A stretch of DNA of 64,000 bases from Bacteroidaceae bacterium (GCA_017557005.1 JAFZFZ010000103.1:1-64000); one strand, 5' to 3'. Shown: positions 26,702-35,586, counted from the first letter of the stretch. Notes: generated by a model not told the origin, from the letters alone. Translations and numbers: made by a program.

Positions 26702-27475
26702 CTATTTTGAGTTGTTATTAATTACCAATTTTTCCAAAAATCTAATTTGGTCTGCAAAGTAAATATTTTTTTCTGGATATTTCAAATATAAACTGCGAAT
26801 TATTTCAAGCGCGCGCGAATATTTACGTTGTTTGATATAAATCTTAGCCAAAGTCTCTGTAAAATAGCTCTCATCAAGCGATTCTTCACCTGCCAATACA
26901 TCCTTCACATCCGAATCAGCAGGAGATACTTCCCCACTCTGAATTGGAGATAAAGGAGTAGCAGACGAAGAAATTTCTAAGACAGACTCAGGGACTGGCT
27001 GAGAGACCAATTCTTGCCCTATAAAACGGTCTATCAACTCCATACCCTCCGCATTAGAAGAAATCGCTGAAGAATCCCCAAACTCATCACCTAACAGATA
27101 GCGACTAACATAGTCTCCAGGAGCCTCAACTTGCAAATGCCGCATATCCCCCTCCTCTGGAAGCGTTCCCAAGAACGAATCTATCAGACTTAACGTACGA
27201 TCAAGCCCCACAGCCTCCTGTTCCACAGCCTCTTCCAGTTCTACCCTATCCATAAACCCTTCTACCAATCGACACAAGGCCACACGGTCAGATATATAGA
27301 GGACAGATCGGCGCAATTCAGTTCCGAAATCGGACTCGTGAAGTAAATACAAATTATTGAGAAGCAGCAAACGAGCCGCCTGAAAATAGGGATAACGAGC
27401 CACAATACTACGCAGTTCGTACAACGTATCGCGATTGAGCCGCTCGGGATGATTGATAAGAGAGCCTAACACCAT
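26702..27475 (-). CDS. TPR-type protein of the lptE-secG operon
   Basis: A 257-residue helical protein. The N-terminal part (LINHPERLNRDTLYELRSIVARYPYFQAARLLLLNNLYLL) and the C-terminal TPR (SYFTETLAKIYIKQRKYSRALEIIRSLYLKYPEKNIYFADQIRFLEKL) flank an acidic, low-complexity middle. No signal peptide. The gene lies 3-4 bases from its neighbours, and the same order is conserved in Bacteroidales. Function unknown; its place suggests envelope assembly. Confidence 0.8.
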   Translation of the reverse strand: MVLGSLINHPERLNRDTLYELRSIVARYPYFQAARLLLLNNLYLLHESDFGTELRRSVLYISDRVALCRLVEGFMDRVELEEAVEQEAVGLDRTLSLIDSFLGTLPEEGDMRHLQVEAPGDYVSRYLLGDEFGDSSAISSNAEGMELIDRFIGQELVSQPVPESVLEISSSATPLSPIQSGEVSPADSDVKDVLAGEESLDESYFTETLAKIYIKQRKYSRALEIIRSLYLKYPEKNIYFADQIRFLEKLVINNNSK

Positions 27476-27478
27476 AAG

Positions 27479-28000
27479 TTACCAGTTTGCAACAGTTGCA
27501 TTAAAAATCTGTTCCACAATCTCTTTAATCATCTGATTCACGAGCTCATCCTGCACATCATTGAGTTGCTGCGATGCATCAAACTCTCGACTTGCCGAGA
27601 ACTGGCGCTCAAAATTCTCAGCAGGTACTTTGGCGTTCTCGAATGAAACCTTCACGGTCATTCTAAGCTGCATCATCGAAGAGTATCCATCCGACGAAAT
27701 CGACTTATTCACTTGATCGTAAGCCGTAATCTCACCCGACAGATGAAGATCTCCATTTCGGTTTACCTGCTGCAATTTTGTCTGATTTACATAAATATCA
27801 CTCAAAGCATTATTAAACATCGCCTCCATCGGTCCCCACTGATAAAGAGCACGATTAGGGAAGTTGTCTATTGATATCGTTTTGATAATATCATAGTTGA
27901 TTGAAGCACCGTTAAACTTATAAGACACAGTACAACCCGCCAAAAGCAAAGCAAACAACACCGACGTTGCTCTATACACAATTCGCTCTTTCTTTCCCAT
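27479..28000 (-). CDS. lptE: LptE-like LPS-assembly lipoprotein
   Basis: A 173-residue lipoprotein: MGKKERIVYRATSVLFALL then LAGC lipobox, followed by YKFNGASINYDIIKTISIDNFPNRA, typical of the LptE/RlpB-like family. LptE plugs the LptD barrel that places LPS in the outer membrane. The ATG at 28000, two bases beyond the stop of the upstream gene, gives a clean signal peptide; the TTG at 28015 would overlap that gene and lengthen the n-region, so it is not used. Confidence 0.85.
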   Translation of the reverse strand: MGKKERIVYRATSVLFALLLAGCTVSYKFNGASINYDIIKTISIDNFPNRALYQWGPMEAMFNNALSDIYVNQTKLQQVNRNGDLHLSGEITAYDQVNKSISSDGYSSMMQLRMTVKVSFENAKVPAENFERQFSASREFDASQQLNDVQDELVNQMIKEIVEQIFNATVANW

Positions 28001-28001
28001 C

Positions 28002-29237
28002 TTAATAGTCTTCAAGATTATATTCTTTAATCTTACGATAAAGTGTACGCTCGGAAATCTTCAGTTCCTGCGCAGCTAATTTACGACGCCCCCGACTACG
28101 TATCAGAGCCTTACGAATAAGATCCTTCTCCGCATTCTCAAGCGACATAACCTCCTCCACATCTTCCACATCTGGACTATCATAATCATCACGCATACGC
28201 CCCTTAGGAGAAGCAATGGATATAGTCGTTGGCTGCTGAGCTACAGTGGACTCAACAAGTGAAACATTGTTTACCGCAGAATGATGCGCCACAGCAACCT
28301 CACCATTCATGAGTGAGTTAACTTGGCGTTTGAGCTCCGCCACATCTTGACGCAATTCAAAGAGCACTTGATACAGAATCTCACGTTCACTCTCGAAACT
28401 TTTACCCTGTGCAACCTTGTTTCTTGCCAACATGGGTAAACTCATCTTTTCTTCGGGAAGATAACCATACACAATCTCTTCTGTAATCTCGCGTTGTTCC
28501 GAAAGCAAGGTAATCTGTTCTGCGACATTCTTCAACTGACGAATATTACCCGGCCACGAATAAGCCATAAGCACCTGCTTGGCCGAATCGGCAAGTTGCA
28601 ACGAAGGCATAGTATAACGCTCAGCTACATCAGAAGCAAATTTTCGGAACAATAGAGGGACATCAGCCGGGCGTTCACGCAAAGGAGGAACTTTAATCTG
28701 AATCGTATTGAGACGATAATATAGGTCCTCGCGAAAATCACCTTTAGCTATGGCATCTACCAAGTTAACGTTAGTAGCCGCCACGATACGCACATTGGTC
28801 TTCTCCACCTTTGACGAGCCTACCTTAATATATTCACCCGATTCAAGAACGCGTAACAACCTTGCCTGAGTTGACAAAGGCAGTTCACCAATTTCATCCA
28901 AGAAAATAGTACCATTATTAGCTTCTGCAAAGTATCCATTGCGTTCATCGATAGCTCCAGTAAATGCACCCTTCACGTGACCGAAAAGTTCCGAATCAAT
29001 AGTTCCCTCAGGAATTGCTCCACAATTGACTGCAATATACTTATTATGTTTTCGCGCGCTATTCTGATGAATGATTTGCGGAAAATGCTCCTTACCAACG
29101 CCACTCTCTCCAGTAACCAATACAGACACGTCAGTATGAGCCACTTGCATAGCTATATCAATCGCACGATTCAACTCATCGGAATTACCAATGATACCAA
29201 AGCGCAACTTTATTTTCTGAATTTCCTTACCGTCCAT
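28002..29237 (-). CDS. Sigma54-interacting transcription regulator
   Basis: A 411-residue bacterial enhancer-binding protein without a receiver or sensor domain. The AAA+ domain starts near residue 12, with Walker A GESGVGKE (43-50), sigma54-contact loop GAFTGA (90-95), Walker B FLDEIGEL (112-119) and R-finger region YYRLNTIQIKVPPLRER. A variable linker (290-360) and a C-terminal Fis-type helix-turn-helix (RRKLAAQELKISERTLYRKIKEY) follow. It activates RpoN promoters. It is the first gene of the operon with lptE and secG, suggesting envelope-related control. Confidence 0.92.
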   Translation of the reverse strand: MDGKEIQKIKLRFGIIGNSDELNRAIDIAMQVAHTDVSVLVTGESGVGKEHFPQIIHQNSARKHNKYIAVNCGAIPEGTIDSELFGHVKGAFTGAIDERNGYFAEANNGTIFLDEIGELPLSTQARLLRVLESGEYIKVGSSKVEKTNVRIVAATNVNLVDAIAKGDFREDLYYRLNTIQIKVPPLRERPADVPLLFRKFASDVAERYTMPSLQLADSAKQVLMAYSWPGNIRQLKNVAEQITLLSEQREITEEIVYGYLPEEKMSLPMLARNKVAQGKSFESEREILYQVLFELRQDVAELKRQVNSLMNGEVAVAHHSAVNNVSLVESTVAQQPTTISIASPKGRMRDDYDSPDVEDVEEVMSLENAEKDLIRKALIRSRGRRKLAAQELKISERTLYRKIKEYNLEDY

Positions 29238-29264
29238 ACCTTAACAACTATCACAATAAGTTGA

Positions 29265-29290
29265 CAAAGATACAAACAAAAGAGCAAAAA
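29265..29290 (-). promoter_or_regulatory. Promoter of the regulator-lptE-TPR-secG operon
   Basis: Minus-strand TATCTTTG (29272-29265), preceded by TTTTTG with the same 12-base spacing as at recF; CAAA at 29295-29298 would alternatively give TTTG-N22. Confidence 0.55.
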
Positions 29291-29386
29291 CTCACAAAGT
29301 TTACCTTGATATTTTATCGGAGCACAATATAGCACCTAATTTGCGACGAAAGATAAAAGACAAACAATAGAAATAAAAACTTGTTT

Positions 29387-29440
29387 TTTGGTAATTCGGC
29401 GTTTTTTCATAACTTTGCATCGAAAATATATTATATTTTC
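29387..29440 (+). promoter_or_regulatory. guaA promoter with a palindrome at the transcription start
   Basis: TTTG (29387-29390), 19-base spacer, TAACTTTG (29410-29417). The expected start point falls in a perfect palindrome, GAAAATATA-T-TATATTTTC (29422-29440), which could be an operator or a 5-prime mRNA hairpin. Confidence 0.7.
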
Positions 29441-29487
29441 CAACAAGAAGAAAACTGAAGACATTCTAAACTATTTATATTGTTTTT

Positions 29488-30795
29488 ATGAAACAAGACA
29501 TGATTGTAATTTTGGATCTCGGTAGCCACGAAAACACCGTGCTTGCTAGAGCTATCCGTGCATTAGGTGTGTATAGCGAAATCTATCCGCATGACATCAC
29601 CGCTGCAGAGTTGAAGGCATTGCCTAACGTAAAAGGTATCATCATCAATGGCGGCCCTAACCATGTGATTGACGGCGTAGAAATTGACGTATTGCCCGAA
29701 ATCTACGAAGCAGGATTCCCCGTGATGGCTGCAGGCCATGACAAGGCATTGTGCGACGTCAAGTTGGCACAGTTTACCGATGACGAAGAAGCTATCAAGG
29801 AAGCAGTAAAGGGTTTCGTTTTCGACACCTGCAAGGCCGAGGCCAACTGGAATATGAAGAACTTCGTAGCCGACCAAGTGGAGCTCGTGCGCCGTCAGGT
29901 AGGTGACAAGAAGGTGCTGCTCGCTCTCTCGGGCGGCGTTGATAGTTCTGTAGTAGCAGCTTTGTTGCTCAAGGCTATTGGCGACAACCTCGTGTGCGTA
30001 CACGTTAACCATGGTCTCATGCGTAAGGGCGAGTCAGAAGCGGTTGTGGAGATGTTCCAGAACCAGCTCAACGCCAATCTCATCTATATCGACGCTACTG
30101 AACGTTTCCTCACCAAGCTTGAGAACGTTGCTGACCCCGAGGAGAAGCGCAAGATTATCGGAGGTGAGTTCATCCGCGTGTTCGAGGAAGAGGCTCGCAA
30201 GCTCGAGGGCATCAGCTACCTCGGTCAGGGTACCATCTACCCCGACATCGTAGAGAGCGGTACCAAGACAGCAAAGTGCGTGAAGAGCCACCACAACGTA
30301 GGTGGTCTGCCTGAGGACCTCCAGTTCGAACTCGTTGAGCCTTTGAAGCAGCTCTTCAAGGATGAGGTTCGTGCATGCGGTCTTGAGCTCGGCTTGCCCT
30401 ACGAGATGGTATACCGTCAGCCGTTCCCCGGACCTGGTCTTGGTGTACGTTGCCTGGGCGCTATCACACGCGATCGTCTCGAGGCAGTGCGTGAGTCAGA
30501 CGCAATCCTCCGCGAGGAGTTTGCTAAGGCTGGCCTTGACAAGACCGTATGGCAATACTTTACCGTAGTACCCGATTTCAAATCTGTAGGTGTACGCGAC
30601 AACGCCCGTTCATATGATTGGCCCGTAATCATCCGTGCTGTCAACACTATTGACGCAATGACTGCGACCATCGAACAAGTAGATTGGGCTATCCTCATGA
30701 AGATTACCGATCGTATTCTTGCAGAGGTAAAGACCGTTAACCGCGTTTGCTACGACATGTCACCGAAGCCTAGCGCAACCATCGAATGGGAGTAA
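29488..30795 (+). CDS. guaA: GMP synthase with vestigial glutaminase domain
   Basis: A 435-residue GMP synthase, about 75-90 residues shorter than normal. The ATP-pyrophosphatase domain is complete: SGGVDSS (148-154), HVNHGLMRKGES, GQGTIYPD, and the C-terminal dimerisation domain ending SPKPSATIEWE. The N-terminal class I amidotransferase domain keeps its first strands (VILDLGSHENT, GIIINGGPNH), but the nucleophile turn GxCxG reads PVMAAGHDK, without the Cys, and the part with the catalytic His-Glu is missing. It should convert XMP to GMP with ammonia but not glutamine, unless a separate glutaminase supplies it. Confidence 0.9.
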   Translation: MKQDMIVILDLGSHENTVLARAIRALGVYSEIYPHDITAAELKALPNVKGIIINGGPNHVIDGVEIDVLPEIYEAGFPVMAAGHDKALCDVKLAQFTDDEEAIKEAVKGFVFDTCKAEANWNMKNFVADQVELVRRQVGDKKVLLALSGGVDSSVVAALLLKAIGDNLVCVHVNHGLMRKGESEAVVEMFQNQLNANLIYIDATERFLTKLENVADPEEKRKIIGGEFIRVFEEEARKLEGISYLGQGTIYPDIVESGTKTAKCVKSHHNVGGLPEDLQFELVEPLKQLFKDEVRACGLELGLPYEMVYRQPFPGPGLGVRCLGAITRDRLEAVRESDAILREEFAKAGLDKTVWQYFTVVPDFKSVGVRDNARSYDWPVIIRAVNTIDAMTATIEQVDWAILMKITDRILAEVKTVNRVCYDMSPKPSATIEWE

Positions 30796-30813
30796 TCATC
30801 CAAGACTAAAATC

Positions 30814-30880
30814 AACGATCGACAATCAGCAGTCTTGAGTTACTCCGAAAGACTACTTATTGTTGGTCGTTATCATTTTT
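30814..30880 (+). terminator. guaA terminator
   Basis: Outer stem 30814-30826 with 30859-30871 (13 positions, two non-Watson-Crick) and inner AGTCTT/AAGACT, followed by ATCATTTTT. Confidence 0.65.
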
Positions 30881-30938
30881 AAACCACATAGCAATCGACT
30901 CCATACGTTTTGATTGCATATCGTAAAAACAACTAAAC

Positions 30939-31361
30939 ATGACAATAGCTGTAGATTTTGACGGGACCATCGTTGAACACCGATATCCAGATATAGGACG
31001 CGAAGTCCCATTTGCAATCGAAACATTAAAGATGTTATCCAAAGAAGGACATCGACTCATCCTTTGGTCTGTACGCGAAGGAGAATTGCTAAATGAAGCC
31101 GTAGAATGGTGCCGTGAACGTGGACTTGAGTTCTATGCCATAAACAAGGACTATCCAGAGGAGAGCAACAATGACAACAATTTCTCTAGAAAGCTAAAAG
31201 TTAGCATGTTTATAGATGACCGAAATGTTGGAGGATTACCGGATTGGGGAATAATCTACAGAATGATTAATGAAAAGAAAAGCTACCGAGACATTCTATT
31301 GGAAGAATTAGGAAAAGAAGAACACATCGAAAAGCCTAAACGAAAATGGAAACTATGGTAA
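30939..31361 (+). CDS. HAD-family phosphatase (BT0820-like)
   Basis: A 140-residue minimal HAD protein. Motif I is AVDFDGTIVE (Asp6, Asp8), motif II LILWSVREG, and motif IV MFIDDRNVGG. There is no cap domain. It belongs to a small Bacteroidales group, one member of which (BT0820) has a known structure; members are thought to act on small phosphorylated metabolites. Base composition is lower in GC than guaA and most of the window. Monogenic, with its own terminator. Confidence 0.85.
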   Translation: MTIAVDFDGTIVEHRYPDIGREVPFAIETLKMLSKEGHRLILWSVREGELLNEAVEWCRERGLEFYAINKDYPEESNNDNNFSRKLKVSMFIDDRNVGGLPDWGIIYRMINEKKSYRDILLEELGKEEHIEKPKRKWKLW

Positions 31362-31382
31362 CACATAAGTCTATTTAGGAAC

Positions 31383-31418
31383 AAATAAGAGTTAGAGAAA
31401 TCTGACTCTTATTTTTTA
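31383..31418 (+). terminator. Terminator of the HAD gene
   Basis: AAATAAGAGTTAGA (31383-31396) pairs with TCTGACTCTTATTT (31401-31414), then a run of T. Confidence 0.8.
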
Positions 31419-31444
31419 TCCCCGCAAACAAACTGGAACCTCAA

Positions 31445-31489
31445 ATCACTAAAACAAAAGCTGAGGTTTACAGACCGTAAACCTCAGCT
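31445..31489 (-). terminator. Terminator of the wza-wzc operon
   Basis: A 13-bp perfect stem, AGCTGAGGTTTAC (31459-31471) with GTAAACCTCAGCT (31477-31489); on the minus strand it is followed by TTTGTTTTAG. Confidence 0.85.
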
Positions 31490-31514
31490 CAATAAAACTC
31501 TAGCGCTATAACCT

Positions 31515-33995
31515 TCAGCTTTTCTTGGTTAAATTTTCAGAATAGCCATACTGAGTATATCTTCCATAGCCATAACGACCATAACCGTAACGACCATAAC
31601 CGTAACGACCATAACCGTAACGACCATAACCCTTAGCTCCATAGTAATACTCGTACTTAGGCTTACGCATATCAACACCATTCAAGACAATGCTCATATT
31701 ACGCAACTTATTCTCGGCATACAGTGAATTTACCAGTTTCAAAGCGCTCTTAGCGGTATAATCAGAACGACAGATGTAAACGCTTGCATCAGCAACTCTT
31801 GCAATAATAAGCGTATCAGCAACCAATGCAACAGGCGCAGTATCAAGTATTATATAATCATATACTTCAGACAAAAACTTGATTGCATAGTCCAAATTTT
31901 CTCTTGAAAGCAATTCTGCAGGGTTAGGTGGCACAACACCAGCAGGCAAGACATCCAAATTCGCATTTACGCCTGAAGGCATTATCTGACTAAAGAGCTG
32001 TTCTTTATCTTCCTTATCACCTACTAAGAAGGCTGTAATACCTTTTTTGCGATCTTTAATGTCAAAGATTTCCGCCAATCTCGGCTTACGAATATCAAGT
32101 CCGACAAGCAACACTTTCTTTCCAAGCAGAGCCATACTCATCGCCAAGTTAGAAGACACGAAGGTCTTGCCCTCACCTGAGGTAGAAGAGGTAAATTGGA
32201 TAACCTTCTTATCGGGGCCTTCCAGCAAGAAGTGCAAGTTTGTACGTATCGATCTGAAGGTCTCAGCCATTACGTCATTGTCATTCTCGCGTACTACAAG
32301 ACAGCGGCGTCCCTTCAACTCATGAGACATTATAACATCACCCAAGATAGGCACCTTGGTCAAACGTTCAAGGTCATTTCGTCCCTCCAACTTATAACGA
32401 AGCAATTCGAGCAAATAGATTATTACAATAGGAACTGCACATCCTGCCACCAATGCAATAAGCAATATTGAGCTACGCTTGGGAGATACCGGCGAGTAAT
32501 TAGGTGAGGGAGCATCAATCATCTTGGCATTATCAGATGTAGCAGCCAATGCAATTGCATTTTCTTCACTTTTCTGTAGAAGCATCATATACAAACCCGA
32601 CTTAACCTCGAGCTGACGCTGGTAAGCTGCCAAAATTTTCTCCTGATTAGGTACATCACCCAACTTTGAGGTATACATATTGGTCTGCGAATCTGCCACT
32701 CTCTTTTGGATCAAGAGCGATTTACGCAACGATTCAATAGATGTTTCAATAGATGAAATCATCGTATTCAGTGTCAGAGTCAAGTCCACAACTGCCGGGT
32801 TACTCTCACTTGCTGTACGCAACAGACGATCACGTTCCATTGCGATCTCGTTGTAACGACCAATAAGACCTGACAAAGAAGCATCAGCAAGACCTACATT
32901 TGTAGGCATAGTTTGCAATTGGTTCTCCGGTTCGTTGATATACTCCTGCAAATAAGAAAGCAACTGGAGCTGAGTATTAATTTCCAAACTACGAGTTTCA
33001 TAAGTAGAAGTTCCCTGAATTGATTTTTGAGCATCACCGCCTACATCAACAACGCCCAAAGAGCGTTTGAACTGTGCTATTTGTTCTTCGGCTTCATCTA
33101 ACTCTCGTGCTACAATCTCAAGTCTCTTTCTCACGAACTCCTCCGTCTTTAATGCGACCTGATTCTTGTCATTATTATTCTCACGATTATAAACCACCAA
33201 AAGTTGATTGATAAAATCCACACCACGACGAGTATTTACATCCAAGTATGAAACTGTCGCAATTGCAGTGCTTTTAGAGGTCGGCTGAATTGATAAAGCG
33301 CCCAAGCTAGCTGCCGCTCGGCTCAAAGGCGGAGTAAAAGATATCGTCATCTCTTGCCCCTTTGTCAGCGGAGCAGCAGTTCCCTTTGTCAATGTAATAA
33401 CACCAATACGAGTTTCTAGTTGATAAGGCAGTTCATGCAATTCTTTTTCGACTTGTTCTGTTGTCTTTGTCTCCTTATTATACAAAGGATACTCAACAAT
33501 GTACGTCGTTGGATTGGGCTGGGTAACCTTTATAGAAAGCCCATAAGGCATCTTTTCTGCATCCTCCTTACTAATCTCGGCATTAACAGGATATGACTTA
33601 TATAGTACACGGGCGGGTTTAAAGAAACCCTCTTCAACCTTATAGGTAATATACATGCCCAAGTCCAGTACGACTCTTTTCAGCATCGATTTAGAGTGCA
33701 TGATTTCAATCTCATTGTCCAATCCACCATTAGAAGCCATGATACCGAAATCCTGCTGCAATGAGGTCATCTGATCTTGATAGCCACCTTTCTGCTTATC
33801 ATGAATCATTATTCTGCCACTGACGCGATATACCGGTGTCTGCATCTGCAGATACACATACGCACATCCCAAGCTAACAACAATAGACAAAAGTATCCAC
33901 TTCCAATAGATAAACAGCTTCATTAAAATGGTTTTGAAATCAAAACCAGGCTCTTCATCTTCAATATTATTGAAATTAAGATTTTCGTTTATCAT
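31515..33995 (-). CDS. Polysaccharide co-polymerase and tyrosine autokinase (Wzc-like)
   Basis: An 826-residue BY-kinase. A first transmembrane helix (about 30-50) and a second (about 505-525) flank a long periplasmic coiled-coil domain; GNVR/PNP-type sequence follows before the cytoplasmic kinase. Walker A is TSGEGKT (about 600), Walker A-prime VGLDIRKP and Walker B IILDTAP (about 715). The C-terminal tail contains five tandem GYGRY units plus further Tyr, the autophosphorylation cluster. It controls chain length and export of capsule or exopolysaccharide together with the upstream Wza-like protein. Confidence 0.92.
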   Translation of the reverse strand: MINENLNFNNIEDEEPGFDFKTILMKLFIYWKWILLSIVVSLGCAYVYLQMQTPVYRVSGRIMIHDKQKGGYQDQMTSLQQDFGIMASNGGLDNEIEIMHSKSMLKRVVLDLGMYITYKVEEGFFKPARVLYKSYPVNAEISKEDAEKMPYGLSIKVTQPNPTTYIVEYPLYNKETKTTEQVEKELHELPYQLETRIGVITLTKGTAAPLTKGQEMTISFTPPLSRAAASLGALSIQPTSKSTAIATVSYLDVNTRRGVDFINQLLVVYNRENNNDKNQVALKTEEFVRKRLEIVARELDEAEEQIAQFKRSLGVVDVGGDAQKSIQGTSTYETRSLEINTQLQLLSYLQEYINEPENQLQTMPTNVGLADASLSGLIGRYNEIAMERDRLLRTASESNPAVVDLTLTLNTMISSIETSIESLRKSLLIQKRVADSQTNMYTSKLGDVPNQEKILAAYQRQLEVKSGLYMMLLQKSEENAIALAATSDNAKMIDAPSPNYSPVSPKRSSILLIALVAGCAVPIVIIYLLELLRYKLEGRNDLERLTKVPILGDVIMSHELKGRRCLVVRENDNDVMAETFRSIRTNLHFLLEGPDKKVIQFTSSTSGEGKTFVSSNLAMSMALLGKKVLLVGLDIRKPRLAEIFDIKDRKKGITAFLVGDKEDKEQLFSQIMPSGVNANLDVLPAGVVPPNPAELLSRENLDYAIKFLSEVYDYIILDTAPVALVADTLIIARVADASVYICRSDYTAKSALKLVNSLYAENKLRNMSIVLNGVDMRKPKYEYYYGAKGYGRYGYGRYGYGRYGYGRYGYGRYTQYGYSENLTKKS
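31565..31640. repeat. 15-bp tandem repeat encoding the Tyr tail of Wzc
   Basis: Plus-strand unit CGACCATAACCGTAA is repeated about five times without interruption; each unit encodes GYGRY (reading the minus strand). Such repeats can gain or lose units. Confidence 0.85.
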
Positions 33996-34001
33996 ATACT
34001 A

Positions 34002-34736
34002 TTATCTTAAAAGGTTTATAAACAGGTGGAGCAATGAAATAGCTGTTGATGTTACAGAGAAAAGCAACGATGTCTGAGATCCAAAGTCAGCTCCTCTAGC
34101 CTTAACTCTATTGGGTTCAACATACAACAAATCATTTTGCTGCAAATAATAATAAGGAGAATATATGAGGCTAGCCTCGTTCAGGTCGATTGGTATGATC
34201 TGTTTTGTACCATCGGCATTCTCACGCACCAATTTCACTGCATCACGTTTACCATACACTGTCAAGTCACCAGCCATTGCAATAGCTTCAAAGATGTTAA
34301 CCTTTCCATTTGTGACCACATAAGTATTAGGACGCGAAACCTCACCAAGCACCGTAATCTCAAAATTATCCATACGAACATTCACAATAGGAGCATTTTT
34401 GAAATGTTTCTCCAACTTCTCCATTATAAAATTTTCAGCTTCGCTACTAGTCAGCCCGCTAATCTTAATTCTACCCAACGTGGGAAAATTTATACAACCA
34501 GCATTATCGACCAAATAAGACTCCGGCATATTAAACAGCTCAACAACCTCAGGAACCTCACTACTCACAACAATAGAAAGCATATCTTTCGGCTGAATAC
34601 GTGAATCGTAGAGCTCTACTACGCGCGAAGTATCTAAGGCCTCTTCATTCTGAAAATAAAGTACTTTCTCATAAGGAGTACAAGAAGCCAAAGCAATCAA
34701 GCCCACAACAAGAAGTAACAAATTACGATTTTTCAT
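34002..34736 (-). CDS. Polysaccharide export outer-membrane lipoprotein (Wza-like)
   Basis: A 244-residue lipoprotein (MKNRNLLLLVVGLIALASC, lipobox LASC). The poly-export domain (IQPKDMLSIVVSSEVPEVVELF ... GCINFPTLGRIKISGLT) is followed by a SLBB domain (VTVLGEVSRPNTYVV-like segment, ALAGDLTVYGKRDAVKLVR-like segment). A hydrophobic C-terminal helix (LLFSVTSTAISLLHLFINLL) may cross the outer membrane as in Wza. An ATG at 34757 would add 7 residues. Followed directly by wzc (6-base gap). No glycosyltransferases lie nearby. Confidence 0.9.
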   Translation of the reverse strand: MKNRNLLLLVVGLIALASCTPYEKVLYFQNEEALDTSRVVELYDSRIQPKDMLSIVVSSEVPEVVELFNMPESYLVDNAGCINFPTLGRIKISGLTSSEAENFIMEKLEKHFKNAPIVNVRMDNFEITVLGEVSRPNTYVVTNGKVNIFEAIAMAGDLTVYGKRDAVKLVRENADGTKQIIPIDLNEASLIYSPYYYLQQNDLLYVEPNRVKARGADFGSQTSLLFSVTSTAISLLHLFINLLR

Positions 34737-34790
34737 ACGAATCTTATTTTGTAACATTTTTAATTTGCAACATATTTAATAATGAATATG

Positions 34791-34798
34791 CAAAGTTA
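34791..34798 (-). promoter_or_regulatory. -7 box of the wza-wzc operon
   Basis: Minus-strand TAACTTTG about 55 bases before the ATG. Confidence 0.5.
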
Positions 34799-34935
34799 GC
34801 ACATTTTTTCGGTATATAACACTTCATTTAATGAAAATTCTTCTACATACCATCAAAATAGCACAACACTTTATTAACAAACCTCGTATTTCCGAAAATC
34901 ATCAACCAAAGTTTGCCTAGCTCTAAACTTTTGTA

Positions 34936-34943
34936 TACTTTTG
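34936..34943 (+). promoter_or_regulatory. -7 box of the gene at 34962
   Basis: TACTTTTG, 18 bases before the ATG, implying a short leader. Confidence 0.45.
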
Positions 34944-34961
34944 CGGCAAAATTTAATAGAT

Positions 34962-35579
34962 ATGGGATTTTTAGCAAATTTATTCCGCAAGAAGACGGAA
35001 TCTGAAGAGAATAAGGTGGGCGGAATCGAGGATTTCATGACCCTCATCCGTGTATACTACCAAGCTGTAATGGCTGGCAACCTTGGCATCAGCAACATCA
35101 ACATGTTACCTGATTTGGCCATGTTTAAGCGCTCATTGAAGGTTGCCACACAAAACAACAAACTGGGTGTAGCCGAAAAGTCACGCTGCAAGAAAATGCT
35201 GATGCAGATTTACGGCCTCAATGAAGGATTCTTCAAAGAGATCGACGCATCTATCAAGAAGAACTGCCGTAATGTAAACATGGTAAACGGTTACTTCTTC
35301 CAATTCCAACGCTTTAACGAAAGTTTGATGATGGCCGTTAGCAATGAGATGAAATACACAATGCGTATTCCTTTCAAGAAGTGGTTATATTCAGTAACCG
35401 AGGCCGCAATCAGCAATATCCTCACCAAGAATAACTGGAAGGACGAAGCAATGTTCAAGACCGTAGCCTCTGTACGCCAACTACAGACTTCATTAGGCTA
35501 TTCTGGACAATGGATGACCGATTTCGTGTTTAACATCGTACGTTTAGCAAAGAAGGAGCCTAAGAAGAAGAGCGAATAA
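34962..35579 (+). CDS. Conserved hypothetical protein
   Basis: A 205-residue protein, mostly helical and basic, without signal peptide or membrane segment. It starts MGFLANLFRKKTESEENK and ends in a Lys-rich tail (KKEPKKKSE). Regions such as NGYFFQFQRFNESLMMAVSNEMKYTMRIP look well conserved in style, but I recognise no domain. The ATG at 34962 follows a -7 box; the TTG at 34941 overlaps that box and is rejected. It may be co-transcribed with the glycosylase gene 7 bases downstream. Confidence 0.7.
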   Translation: MGFLANLFRKKTESEENKVGGIEDFMTLIRVYYQAVMAGNLGISNINMLPDLAMFKRSLKVATQNNKLGVAEKSRCKKMLMQIYGLNEGFFKEIDASIKKNCRNVNMVNGYFFQFQRFNESLMMAVSNEMKYTMRIPFKKWLYSVTEAAISNILTKNNWKDEAMFKTVASVRQLQTSLGYSGQWMTDFVFNIVRLAKKEPKKKSE

Positions 35580-35586
35580 AAAACTT

